Shown here piece after piece: positions 1-8,728 of a stretch of 64,000 bases of DNA. Made by a program: the position numbers and the translations under genes. The stretch lies in contig OY762937.1 in NCBI GenBank assembly GCA_963667005.1, forward strand, positions 2,790,001 through 2,854,000, in the 5' to 3' direction. Within the stretch, counting starts at the first letter, position 1, and each line of letters starts with the position of its first letter. This stretch comes from G963662605 sp963667005 (lineage in GTDB: Bacteria > Bacteroidota > Ignavibacteria > Ignavibacteriales > Ignavibacteriaceae). Under the pieces are notes generated by a model that was not told the DNA's origin, searched no databases, and worked only from the letters and a program-made list of their open reading frames with translations.

Positions 1-1
1 G

Positions 2-685
2 GGTTCCAGACAGTATATCCTGGAGGTTTGCGGTGAGATAAAGCCGGAAGAAATGAATTCTCAGCCTGAGGTACGCACTTCCAGAGTATATCTTGCAATA
101 AATGGCGAATTTATGGGATATTTCGCTGTTTTGGGGAACTATCGGGAAGGAATTGAGGTATTATTAAAGAGAATTAAGAGTTTTTTCAAGGTATTCGTTC
201 TTTCCGGAGATTCCTCCAAAGATGAGAAGTATCTCTCAGCTCACACCGGATTGATAGGAGGAATTCACTTTAACCAAAGTCCGTTTGATAAGCTGGAATT
301 TATTAAAGATTTACAGGATCAAAAAGAGGTTGTCATGATGATCGGAGACGGTCTGAATGACGCCGGAGCATTAAAACAAAGTGATATAGGAGTTTCAGTA
401 AGCGAGAATATTATAAATTTCTCGCCTGCAAGTGATGCGATTTTGAGCGGGGAGAGTTTGAAAAACCTCCTCTTGTATTTTGAGTTTATTAAAAAAACTA
501 TATTCTCTGTAAAATTAAGTTTTGCAGTTTCAATTGTTTATAACATTTTTGGGTTATATTTTGCATGTTCAGGTCAAATGACTCCGTTATTTGCGGCAGT
601 GCTTATGCCGATTAGTTCTATAACGGTAGTTGTTTTAACGGTTGTGTTGACTTCGATATTTGCTAAAGCTATGAAATTATTATGA
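2..685 (+). CDS. ccoI: Copper-transporting P-type ATPase, C-terminal part (CcoI/FixI-like)
   Basis: The reading frame is open from base 2, so the gene is cut by the window edge and only about 227 C-terminal residues are seen. The hinge motif GDGLND of the P-type ATPase P domain is present, followed by two hydrophobic segments. The last segment carries M-P-I-S-S, the MxxSS pattern that copper-type P1B ATPases use for metal binding in the membrane. The stop codon overlaps the ccoS start (ATGA), and cbb3 oxidase genes follow, so the expected role is CcoI: moving copper across the inner membrane for assembly of the oxidase CuB centre. The N-terminal metal-binding domain and the phosphorylated Asp lie outside the window. 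Confidence 0.88.
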   Translation, partial: GSRQYILEVCGEIKPEEMNSQPEVRTSRVYLAINGEFMGYFAVLGNYREGIEVLLKRIKSFFKVFVLSGDSSKDEKYLSAHTGLIGGIHFNQSPFDKLEFIKDLQDQKEVVMMIGDGLNDAGALKQSDIGVSVSENIINFSPASDAILSGESLKNLLLYFEFIKKTIFSVKLSFAVSIVYNIFGLYFACSGQMTPLFAAVLMPISSITVVVLTVVLTSIFAKAMKLL

Positions 686-864
686 GTGTTGTTGCTGTAT
701 TGATCGGTTTCAGTCTGCTGGTTGCTTCCGGATTTCTGGTCGCATTTTTATGGGCCGTGAAATCAGGTCAATACGATGACAAACACACTCCGGCTATTCG
801 TATGTTGATGGATGATAAAAATAGTAAAGTTAAGGATAATAGAAACCACGAGGAGAAATCTTGA
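682..864 (+). CDS. ccoS: cbb3-type oxidase assembly protein CcoS
   Basis: This 60-residue protein has one N-terminal membrane helix (about residues 3-25) and a short charged, soluble tail. Size, topology and position directly between ccoI and the oxidase structural gene are those of CcoS, which is needed to insert heme b and copper into cbb3 oxidase. It overlaps ccoI by 4 bases and touches ccoNO in a TGATG junction, so the three genes are translationally coupled. The sequence of CcoS proteins is poorly conserved, so the call rests mainly on size, topology and context. Confidence 0.82.
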   Translation: MSVVAVLIGFSLLVASGFLVAFLWAVKSGQYDDKHTPAIRMLMDDKNSKVKDNRNHEEKS

Positions 865-2981
865 TGCAGCTCGAGACATTTAAATATGACAATACCATTG
901 TAAGAAAATTCACGATAGCTACTGCTGTATGGGGAATTGTTGGTATGCTTGTCGGTGTTTTTATAGCAACGCAGTTATTCGTACCGGCGTTAAATCTTGG
1001 TATTCCGTATACTACATTCAGCAGACTGCGTCCGCTGCATACCAACGCGGTAATTTTCGCGTTTGTAGGCAATGGTATTTTTATGGGTTTCTATTACATG
1101 ATTCAAAGGCTTTGCAAAGCAAGAATATATAGTGACTTGCTTTCAAACATTCACTTTTGGGGATGGCAGTTAATTATCGTTTCAGCTGCTATCAGCCTTC
1201 CTCTTGGTTATACCACAAGTAAAGAATATGCTGAACTGGAATGGCCGATTGATATTATGATAACCCTTGTGTGGGTTGTATTCGGTATCAACCTTATCGG
1301 TACGTTAATGAAACGCCGTGAAAAACACATGTATGTTGCTATATGGTTTATGATTGCAACTGTAGTTACTGTTGCAGTGCTGCATATAGTCAATTCCATT
1401 GAACTTCCGGTTAGCTGGATGAAGAGTTATCCGGTCTATGCCGGTGTGCAGGATGCTCTTGTACAATGGTGGTACGGGCATAATGCGGTCGCATTCTTCC
1501 TCACAACTCCTTACCTCGGCTTAATGTATTACTATCTTCCAAAAGCAGCAAATCGTCCGGTCTATTCATACAGGCTTTCAATTATTCACTTCTGGTCGTT
1601 GATATTTATCTATATCTGGGCCGGTCCGCACCATTTGTTATATAGTGCATTGCCGGATTGGGCGCAGTCTTTAGGTACTGTCTTTTCCATCATGCTTATT
1701 GCACCATCCTGGGGTGGTATGATAAACGGATTATTGACTTTGCGCGGTGCATGGGATAAAGTCCGTGAAGATGCAGTTTTGAAATTTATGGTTGTTGCTA
1801 TAACCGCATACGGTATGGCTACATTCGAAGGCCCGATGCTTTCACTTAAGAATGTGAATGCCTTAGCTCATTTTACCGACTGGATTATCGCTCACGTGCA
1901 TGTAGGTGCATTAGGCTGGAATGGATTCCTCACGTTCGGTATTTTGTATTGGCTTGTACCAAGACTGTATAATACTCAGTTGTATTCCAAAAAACTTGCA
2001 AACTTTCATTTCTGGATCGGTTTCCTTGGTATCGTGTTTTATGTCGTAGCATTGTACTGGGCAGGTTTAACACAATCTCTGATGTGGAAGCAATTCACTC
2101 CGGAAGGAACATTACAGTATCCGAACTTCCTTGAAACAGTACTGCAAATTGTCCCGATGTATATCATTCGCGCTATAGGCGGAAGTCTGTATCTTTCAGG
2201 TGTTGTGGTGATGGTCTATAACCTTGTTAAAACTGCAAAGCAGGGAACTTTTATTAGAGAAGAAGAAGCTCAGGCCGCACCGCTGATTAAGGAGACTTCA
2301 GAGAAAAAGAATCATCACTGGCTGGAAAGCAAGCCGGTTCAGTTTACTATTTTATCATTGGTTGCGGTATTGATCGGCGGAGTCGTTGAAATGATTCCAA
2401 CATTCCTGATCAAGACAAATATTCCGACAATTGCCGCTGTTAAACCATATACACCGTTGGAATTGCAGGGTAGAGACATTTACATTGCACAAGGCTGCAA
2501 TTCTTGTCACTCTCAGTTAGTAAGGCCATTTCGGTCTGAAACTGAGAGATACGGCGAATACTCTAAAGCCGGAGAGTACGTATATGATCACCCATTCCTG
2601 TGGGGCTCAAAGCGCACGGGACCCGATTTAATGAGAGAAGGTAAGAAATACCCGAATCTATGGCATTATCATCATATGATAGATCCACGACGTATGTCGC
2701 CGGGTTCAATTATGCCTCCTTTCCCATGGCTTGAAAAAGATTATATCGATGTTGCTTCGACTCCGAAGAAAATCTCTGCAATGAGGACCCTGGGTGTACC
2801 ATATCCGGTTGGTTATGAGGATCAGGCAATTAGTGATTTGTGGAAACAGGCTAACGTGATAGCGTTGGATCTCCAGAAATCCGGAATTCCGATTGAGAAC
2901 AATAAACAGTTGATTGCCCTCATCGCATATTTGCAAAGATTAGGTACAGACATAAAGGCAAATGAACAGGTGGTGAAATAA
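864..2981 (+). CDS. ccoNO: cbb3-type cytochrome c oxidase, fused subunits I and II (CcoNO)
   Basis: A 705-residue fusion. The N-terminal part (about 1-450) is the CcoN heme-copper subunit with many membrane helices; candidate metal and heme ligands are His near 59 (low-spin heme b), the GHNA motif near 204 and GPHH near 255 (CuB), and AHVHVG near 343 (hemes). The C-terminal part begins with one membrane helix and carries the CcoO heme c site CNSCH near 545 with downstream Met-rich MSPGSIMPP. The complex reduces oxygen to water with high affinity and pumps protons. The start is placed at ATG 864 rather than TTG 861 because AGGAG at 851-855 is ideally spaced. The N-O fusion is usual in Bacteroidota. 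Confidence 0.96.
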   Translation: MQLETFKYDNTIVRKFTIATAVWGIVGMLVGVFIATQLFVPALNLGIPYTTFSRLRPLHTNAVIFAFVGNGIFMGFYYMIQRLCKARIYSDLLSNIHFWGWQLIIVSAAISLPLGYTTSKEYAELEWPIDIMITLVWVVFGINLIGTLMKRREKHMYVAIWFMIATVVTVAVLHIVNSIELPVSWMKSYPVYAGVQDALVQWWYGHNAVAFFLTTPYLGLMYYYLPKAANRPVYSYRLSIIHFWSLIFIYIWAGPHHLLYSALPDWAQSLGTVFSIMLIAPSWGGMINGLLTLRGAWDKVREDAVLKFMVVAITAYGMATFEGPMLSLKNVNALAHFTDWIIAHVHVGALGWNGFLTFGILYWLVPRLYNTQLYSKKLANFHFWIGFLGIVFYVVALYWAGLTQSLMWKQFTPEGTLQYPNFLETVLQIVPMYIIRAIGGSLYLSGVVVMVYNLVKTAKQGTFIREEEAQAAPLIKETSEKKNHHWLESKPVQFTILSLVAVLIGGVVEMIPTFLIKTNIPTIAAVKPYTPLELQGRDIYIAQGCNSCHSQLVRPFRSETERYGEYSKAGEYVYDHPFLWGSKRTGPDLMREGKKYPNLWHYHHMIDPRRMSPGSIMPPFPWLEKDYIDVASTPKKISAMRTLGVPYPVGYEDQAISDLWKQANVIALDLQKSGIPIENNKQLIALIAYLQRLGTDIKANEQVVK

Positions 2982-2983
2982 TT

Positions 2984-3178
2984 ATGATTAGTAATTATCT
3001 ATCCTCCATAAAGGGCATAGAAATATTCCCAATTATCTCGCTAATATTATTCTTTTTGGTTTTTCTCATCGCGTCGGTTTGGGTTATGCGATTAAAAAAG
3101 GATTATCTTCAAAATATGTCTGAATTACCCCTAACTGATATTTCGGAATTTGATGCAAAGGAAAAGCACAATGCGTAG
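2984..3178 (+). CDS. ccoQ: CcoQ-like small cbb3 oxidase subunit
   Basis: This 64-residue protein has a single hydrophobic helix (about residues 14-36) followed by a basic and then acidic tail. It starts 2 bases after ccoNO ends and overlaps ccoP by 8 bases. Its place between the catalytic and CcoP subunits and its one-helix topology match CcoQ (FixQ), which stabilises the assembled oxidase. CcoQ sequences are very variable, so the name rests on size, topology and position rather than on a motif. Confidence 0.75.
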   Translation: MISNYLSSIKGIEIFPIISLILFFLVFLIASVWVMRLKKDYLQNMSELPLTDISEFDAKEKHNA

Positions 3179-4034
3179 AACTAGTGACTTGTTATCCCGT
3201 CTGACTTTAGTATTGCTTCTTGCATCAACACCGGTGTTTGGGCAGGCAGTTAATACACCTCCTGTTGATGTCTTGCAAGTGTTTTCGGTTGGTGTAATCA
3301 TTTTCTTTATACTGGTTCTTCTTGTCCTTCTTGCCCTCGTACTTTATCATGGATTTGCTGAAACCGGTACGCCTTATGCCGTTACTACATGGCAGCAAAT
3401 AGCGCAAAAATTGACTTCAGCCACTCCACTCGAGAAGGAAGAGTCCATTGTTCTTGACCATGAATTTGATGGCATCAAAGAATTGGATAATGTTTTGCCG
3501 CCGTGGTGGAAATATCTCTTCTACGCTTCAATCGTATTTGCTGTTGTCTATATGCTGGATTATCACGTTCTCAATATCAGTCCGACCTCGGAAGCAGAAT
3601 ATAGAGGTGAAATTAAAGCAGCTGAACTGCAGCGTGCAGAACTCATGGGCAGCGGAGCATTGATTACAGAGAAGACGGTTACTTTATTGACTGAGCAAGC
3701 TGATATCATGGCAGGAAGCGAAATCTTTAAGAAAAATTGCGTTGCGTGTCACGGTACAAAGGCCGAAGGATTAGTCGGACCAAATTTGACTGATGACTTT
3801 TGGATTCATGGCGGTGGAATAAAAAATATCTTTACAACGATTACCAACGGTGTACCTGATAAAGGTATGCTAAGTTGGAAGACTCAATTGAAGCCGAAGG
3901 AAATTCAGGAAGTTGCCAGCTATGTAATCAGTCTCCACGGATCTAATCCACCAAATGCAAAACCGCCGCAAGGTACAAAGTGGAGTGAAACAAGTGACAG
4001 CACTAAGACTGCACAGGCTGATACTAAGCTATAG
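3171..4034 (+). CDS. ccoP: cbb3-type cytochrome c oxidase subunit III (CcoP), single-heme form
   Basis: About 287 residues. ATG 3171 is taken as start because AAGGA at 3158-3162 precedes it with 8 bases spacing; the upstream TTG at 3150 has no such site. The order is a signal-like hydrophobic segment, a membrane helix (about 40-62), a second helix (about 118-136) and a C-terminal cytochrome c domain with one heme site, CVACH near residue 190, and a candidate axial Met in KGMLSWK near 232. Proteobacterial CcoP carries two hemes; the one-heme form is the Bacteroidota type. It feeds electrons from a soluble c cytochrome or the bc-type complex to CcoNO. Confidence 0.93.
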   Translation: MRRTSDLLSRLTLVLLLASTPVFGQAVNTPPVDVLQVFSVGVIIFFILVLLVLLALVLYHGFAETGTPYAVTTWQQIAQKLTSATPLEKEESIVLDHEFDGIKELDNVLPPWWKYLFYASIVFAVVYMLDYHVLNISPTSEAEYRGEIKAAELQRAELMGSGALITEKTVTLLTEQADIMAGSEIFKKNCVACHGTKAEGLVGPNLTDDFWIHGGGIKNIFTTITNGVPDKGMLSWKTQLKPKEIQEVASYVISLHGSNPPNAKPPQGTKWSETSDSTKTAQADTKL

Positions 4035-4058
4035 AACAGAGTTCTAAGAAAACAACAT

Positions 4059-5462
4059 ATGGAAAATTCCGGTCATTCAGAAGAATTTCGGAACCGAATT
4101 TCAACGGTTAATGAAAAAGGAAAAAGGGCTTGGGTTTACCCGAAAAAACCCAAAGGCAAATTTCTCACAAACAGAAGCATCGTAGCATATACATTGTTAT
4201 TGCTCCTGTTTATTATGCCGTTCATTAGGGTCAACGGTCATCCGCTATTTTTGCTGAATATTTTCCAGAGGCAGTTTATTCTTTTTGGAGTTGCATTCGG
4301 CCCCCAGGATTTCTATTTGTTTGTTCTGGCGTTTATTGCCATGGTCATATTTATTGTGTTATTTACTGCGATATACGGAAGAATATTTTGTGGATGGGTT
4401 TGCCCCCAAACCATTTTTATGGAGATGGTTTTCAGGAAAATTGAATATTTGATTGAGGGCGACGCAAATCATCAGAAAAAACTCAACACTGCACCGTGGG
4501 GCGCATCAAAAATTGTTAAAAAAGTCAGCAAACACATAATATTTATTGGTATTGCTTTTATTATTGCAAATCTACTAATGACTTATCTTGTCGGAGTTGA
4601 TACCTTAATCAATGTCATTTCTAAGCCTCCGATATATCATCTTACTGAATTCATTGCGGTATGTGCATTCTCCGGAGTATTCTACTTTGTATTTGCTTTC
4701 TTCAGGGAACAGGCGTGTACGATTGTATGCCCATATGGTCGTCTTCAGGGTGTGTTATTGGATAAAAACTCATTAGTTGTTGCTTACGACTACGTCCGCG
4801 GTGAACCCCGTGGCAAACTGTCGAAACGCGGAGAAAACAAAGAAGGGGATTGTGTCGACTGCAATTTATGTGTTGATGTTTGTCCCACCGGAATAGACAT
4901 ACGCAACGGCATTCAACTTGAATGCGTTAATTGTACCGCATGTATAGATGCCTGCGACGATGTTATGGTGAAAATTCATAAACCCAAAAGACTGATAGGA
5001 TATAATTCACTCAACGGGATTCAGGAACGGAAGAAATTTACCATAACTCCCCGGATAATAAGCTACTCTGCCGTGTTGGTGATCTTGTTAACAGTTCTGA
5101 CAATATTGTTCATAAATAGAACCGATTTTAGCATTAACATTCTACGGACACCGGGTATGCTGTATCAGGATCAACCCGGGAATAAGATAAGCAATCTTTA
5201 TAATCTGTATATCGTTAATAAAAAATTCGATGAATCCAAGTTGACTCTGAAATTGCTGAATGCCGAGGGAGAAATCAAAATACTTGGAGATGATCTGAAA
5301 GTACCATCGCAAAAAACCTACGAAGGCCGTTTTATGATAGTACTTGATAAAACAAAGCTTAACAAAGATGTCTTAAATATTCCTATTACCGTAGGTGTAT
5401 TTGAGGATGGCAAGAAAATAACTGAATTGACGACGTCGTTTTTATCGCATACCGGTGATTAG
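4059..5462 (+). CDS. ccoG: cbb3 oxidase accessory protein CcoG (FixG family, 4Fe-4S)
   Basis: A 467-residue membrane protein. After a short basic N-terminus come membrane helices with the conserved CGWVCPQ and CTIVCPYGR cysteine motifs, then a double-cubane ferredoxin domain (CVDCNLCVDVCP and CVNCTACIDAC, about residues 265-305), a further membrane helix near 330-350, and a C-terminal Ig-like domain exposed to the periplasm. CcoG proteins reduce Cu(II) to Cu(I) in the cytoplasm for cbb3 maturation. The gene lies 24 bases after ccoP in the same operon. Family length and all Cys motifs are complete. Confidence 0.94.
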   Translation: MENSGHSEEFRNRISTVNEKGKRAWVYPKKPKGKFLTNRSIVAYTLLLLLFIMPFIRVNGHPLFLLNIFQRQFILFGVAFGPQDFYLFVLAFIAMVIFIVLFTAIYGRIFCGWVCPQTIFMEMVFRKIEYLIEGDANHQKKLNTAPWGASKIVKKVSKHIIFIGIAFIIANLLMTYLVGVDTLINVISKPPIYHLTEFIAVCAFSGVFYFVFAFFREQACTIVCPYGRLQGVLLDKNSLVVAYDYVRGEPRGKLSKRGENKEGDCVDCNLCVDVCPTGIDIRNGIQLECVNCTACIDACDDVMVKIHKPKRLIGYNSLNGIQERKKFTITPRIISYSAVLVILLTVLTILFINRTDFSINILRTPGMLYQDQPGNKISNLYNLYIVNKKFDESKLTLKLLNAEGEIKILGDDLKVPSQKTYEGRFMIVLDKTKLNKDVLNIPITVGVFEDGKKITELTTSFLSHTGD

Positions 5463-5496
5463 ATTAGATCGAGAACTATGATAAGGTTACAACATT

Positions 5497-5940
5497 ATGA
5501 AAACTAATTGGGGTGCCGGAATATTGGCACTGATAATCGTATTTTTGATTATAATGGGGGTAATGGCATATATTGCTTTTAATCAGAGAGTGGATCTGGT
5601 TACAAAAAATTATTACGAGAAAGAACTAAAGTATCAGAACGATATTGCTAAACAACAAAATGCTTTTGATCTAAAAAATCGTGTCCAGATTGAACAATTC
5701 CCGGGTAAATTGGCAATAACATTCCCGATTGAGGAAGTAGGTAATAACATATCAGGCGATGTGAGTTTTTATCGCGCATCTGATTCCAGAGATGATATTC
5801 AATTCACTTTACAAATTGATTCAACCGGCAAGTTTCAAATACCCTTAACCAGGGTAAAAAAAGGTTTGTGGACAATTATTGTTAACTGGCACGCTCAGGG
5901 ACTTGATTACCTTACTCAAAAGAAGTTTATTATCGAGTGA
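5497..5940 (+). CDS. fixH: FixH family protein (CcoH)
   Basis: A 147-residue protein with an N-terminal membrane anchor (about residues 7-27) and a periplasmic beta-rich domain, as in FixH/CcoH, an assembly factor that associates with cbb3 oxidase and is required for its maturation. It sits 34 bases downstream of ccoG and 4 bases upstream of the TauE/SafE-like gene, which is the conserved ccoG-fixH order. The C-terminal part shows the W-x-V-x-x family-like ending (residues IIVNWHAQG). Confidence 0.85.
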   Translation: MKTNWGAGILALIIVFLIIMGVMAYIAFNQRVDLVTKNYYEKELKYQNDIAKQQNAFDLKNRVQIEQFPGKLAITFPIEEVGNNISGDVSFYRASDSRDDIQFTLQIDSTGKFQIPLTRVKKGLWTIIVNWHAQGLDYLTQKKFIIE

Positions 5941-5944
5941 TAAC

Positions 5945-6727
5945 ATGTTTACAGTAGTATTGGTAAGCGGTTTCCTATTAGGATTTTTAGGGAGTATGCA
6001 CTGCGTCGGGATGTGCGGCCCTATTATGTTAGCTTTACCATTTAAAAGTAAGTCATCGTTTCGTTTTATTCTCAAGCGAATGCTTTATCATTCCGGCCGC
6101 ATAATGGTATATGCCGGCTTCGGCTTACTTGTGGGAGTATTAGGCGATAAACTTAACTTTTCTGGTATTCAGCATATCTTAACAATAACATCAGGAATAT
6201 TGCTTTTAATATTCGGATTGTTATCAATCCTAAAAGTCAATTTACTTGCAAAAATTACTTTTTTCGAAAAGCTGTATATTTTAGTCAAAAAATCATTGGG
6301 GAAATACATAATTGGCGACAGTCTCTTATCAGGATTTTTACTGGGAGTGTTGAACGGCTTTTTACCATGCGGATTTGTATACGTGGCTCTTGCCGGAGCA
6401 ATAGCTTATTCTAATACTTTTTATAGCCCGTTATTCATGATAGTGTTCGGATTAGGTACCATGCCGGCGTTGATACTCGTTTCAGTCTTACCTCAACTGA
6501 TGAGCAAACGAATAGCATTTAATTCACAACGATTGATTCCTGTTTTTACCATTGTTTTTGCTGTTTTAATAATATTACGTGGTTTGAATCTCGGTATACC
6601 TTTTTTAAGTCCGAATATCAACAATAAGCTTGGCATGAAGAGTCACCACATGGAAAAAACCATGGAAGTAAAACCGGTAGAAAAACCCGCACCTGTTTCT
6701 GAAGAAGAAGACGATTGCTGCAAATAA
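5945..6727 (+). CDS. Sulfite exporter TauE/SafE family membrane protein, cbb3-associated
   Basis: A polytopic membrane protein of about 260 residues. The start is ATG 5945, just after the fixH stop; a longer frame from TTG 5879 would lie inside fixH and has no ribosome site. Near the N-terminus it has GSMHCVGMCGP, the cysteine-containing motif of the COG2836 branch (TauE/SafE-like, heavy-metal or copper related), and a matching second half with GFLPCGFVY. It ends in an acidic tail with a terminal CC pair. Members at the end of cbb3 operons are thought to help handle metal during oxidase assembly; transport of a specific substrate here is inference. Confidence 0.82.
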   Translation: MFTVVLVSGFLLGFLGSMHCVGMCGPIMLALPFKSKSSFRFILKRMLYHSGRIMVYAGFGLLVGVLGDKLNFSGIQHILTITSGILLLIFGLLSILKVNLLAKITFFEKLYILVKKSLGKYIIGDSLLSGFLLGVLNGFLPCGFVYVALAGAIAYSNTFYSPLFMIVFGLGTMPALILVSVLPQLMSKRIAFNSQRLIPVFTIVFAVLIILRGLNLGIPFLSPNINNKLGMKSHHMEKTMEVKPVEKPAPVSEEEDDCCK

Positions 6728-6778
6728 TATTTCGTAAATTGGGGAAAGAAATTAACGGTATTATTGAAAAACTGTCAT

Positions 6779-7249
6779 ATGAAATATTATCTGATAGATG
6801 GAAATAACCTCATCGGGAAAATTCCTACTCTTAAAGCCTTCCAAAAAAAAGATCCTCAGACTTCCCGGGAAAAATTATACAGCGCCATCTCCAATTATTT
6901 CAGTAGCAAAAAATGCGAAGTCATAATATTTTTTGATGGCTTTGAGAAGACCCCAATCAGGCATTCAAAAGTTAAAATTGATTACTCCGACAATCGCACT
7001 GCAGATGAACATATACGAACCTATATTACCAACTCAAAATCACGAACCCAGCTTACCCTCATAACCAGCGATGGTGCTCTTGGCAGTTTCGGCAAAAAAT
7101 GTTCTTGCGTGGTGTTGTTAAGTGAAGAATTTGCTAAGATGCTGGAGGCAAAAAAGGGAGAAGATACCGAAAAAGAAAAGATTCAATCATTATCGGGTTC
7201 AAATGCGGAATTTATTAAGTTGTTTAGTCAAAAAAACAAATTAACTTGA
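6779..7249 (+). CDS. NYN-domain (YacP-like) RNA-binding/nuclease protein
   Basis: About 156 residues from ATG 6779. It begins with YYLIDGNNLIG, the DGxN motif that opens the PIN-like NYN fold, followed by a central acidic stretch FFDGFE (near 60), a second acidic pair NRTADEHIR (near 75-83) and TLITSDGALG (near 100), matching the metal-binding acidic residues of YacP/Rae1-type nucleases. The family cleaves RNA, in Bacillus on the ribosome. It begins 51 bases after the oxidase operon and has no visible functional link to it. TTG 6764 is a less likely start. The substrate is unknown. Confidence 0.72.
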   Translation: MKYYLIDGNNLIGKIPTLKAFQKKDPQTSREKLYSAISNYFSSKKCEVIIFFDGFEKTPIRHSKVKIDYSDNRTADEHIRTYITNSKSRTQLTLITSDGALGSFGKKCSCVVLLSEEFAKMLEAKKGEDTEKEKIQSLSGSNAEFIKLFSQKNKLT

Positions 7250-7260
7250 ATTGAACTATA

Positions 7261-8724
7261 ATGTATAAATATTCAAATTCAAATCTTCTCAAAATACTAC
7301 TTTTTATTTTGATATGCGGGTTGTATAGTAATGTACCTGCCCAAAATTTCCATTCGGTTCATCAGGAACAGTCTCAACAGTTCAGGAGTGTGCCGCAATT
7401 ACCTGTGGTAATGTCTCAAAACCACTTTTTTAAATCAAAAGGCACTAAGAGTAACGCGATAATATTCGGTTATCTGCCTGATTGGGGTTATCCATACACA
7501 AATTCTTATTTGCGCTACGATATTTTGACTCACATCGCTGTTTTCGATTTTCAGGCAGATAGTACCGGTTCAATGACCAATCCGTTGAAATGGCCATGGA
7601 CGGATGTGATTTCGCTATCTCATCAGAACGATGTTAAAGTCATTATGTGTGTGACCAATTTTTCAGCTGCATCAATACACGCTTTGATGAACTCTTCAAC
7701 GTACAAAGCAGCATTTTACTCGAATATTATGAAGATAATCAATGCCAACAATCTGGATGGTGTGAACATTGATTTCGAGGGCTTATATCAGGAGGATCAG
7801 GGAAGCGTACTGAATACTTTTATGGGTGATCTTGCTACCTACGTTAAGGGGCAAAAACCAGGTGCGGAAATATCGTTCGCAGGTCCCGCAATAACTTCGA
7901 ACTATTATTACCTCATGGGTCTGGCAAATGTTTGTGACTACATTTTTATTATGGCATATAATTATCACGGCTCATGGAGTACAACTACCGGGGGATGTGC
8001 ACCTTTAACCGGCGGGACGTACAACGTTACGAACACCATGAATGTTCAGTATGGCAGCGTTACCACAAACGCGCCCCAAAAGTTGATTCTCGGCCTGCCT
8101 TATTATGGAGTCCGATGGAATACGACTTCAAATACCGAATATTCTTCCGTTAGAAAATTTATTACGTACAGCCTCTATGCTGACGACGCAGTCAGTGCTC
8201 AGGCTGCAGGTGTTAAATGGTGTGCCGGTGAGCAGGTCCCATGGTATGTGACTACAGCAGATACTGGGTATACACAGACCTGGTTTGACAGTGACTCCAG
8301 TCTTGGCTTGAAGTATAAATATGCCCAGTCAAAAAACTACGGCGGTGTGGGAATTTGGGCACTTGGATATGACCGCGACAGACCGGAATTATGGAATAAA
8401 CTATACGAGCTTTTTTATGAACCGAATTCTGTGCATGATGAGCATGCGGCGAAGGGAAATGAGAACTTTCGGTTGAGGCAAAATTATCCGAATCCATTTA
8501 ATCCGTCCACTACCATAGCATTCGATCTTACTTATCCGGCAAGTGTCAAAATTATAGTGTATGATGCGATGGGGAGGCAATATGCAACGTTGGTGGATGA
8601 TCAATTTGCCGCCGGTTCACATTCCGTTGTTTTCGATGGGAGTAATCTGACTTCAGGCCTATATACAGCAGTATTGACCTCCAATAGTGGACGTAATGTC
8701 ATCAAAATGATTTTGGTGAAGTAA
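7261..8724 (+). CDS. Secreted glycoside hydrolase family 18 protein with T9SS sorting domain
   Basis: A 487-residue protein with a signal peptide (about 1-28), a GH18 TIM-barrel domain (about 65-385) and a C-terminal T9SS type A sorting domain (about 400-487). The GH18 catalytic motif appears intact as DGVNIDFEG near residue 163, with the proton-donor Glu; MAYNYHG near 235 is the second family motif. This points to chitin or another N-acetylglucosamine polymer as substrate. The sorting domain opens with NYPNPFNPST and ends in a Lys-Met-Ile-Leu-Val-Lys strand, so export across the outer membrane by T9SS and surface attachment or release is expected. Confidence 0.88.
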   Translation: MYKYSNSNLLKILLFILICGLYSNVPAQNFHSVHQEQSQQFRSVPQLPVVMSQNHFFKSKGTKSNAIIFGYLPDWGYPYTNSYLRYDILTHIAVFDFQADSTGSMTNPLKWPWTDVISLSHQNDVKVIMCVTNFSAASIHALMNSSTYKAAFYSNIMKIINANNLDGVNIDFEGLYQEDQGSVLNTFMGDLATYVKGQKPGAEISFAGPAITSNYYYLMGLANVCDYIFIMAYNYHGSWSTTTGGCAPLTGGTYNVTNTMNVQYGSVTTNAPQKLILGLPYYGVRWNTTSNTEYSSVRKFITYSLYADDAVSAQAAGVKWCAGEQVPWYVTTADTGYTQTWFDSDSSLGLKYKYAQSKNYGGVGIWALGYDRDRPELWNKLYELFYEPNSVHDEHAAKGNENFRLRQNYPNPFNPSTTIAFDLTYPASVKIIVYDAMGRQYATLVDDQFAAGSHSVVFDGSNLTSGLYTAVLTSNSGRNVIKMILVK

Positions 8725-8728
8725 TTGC

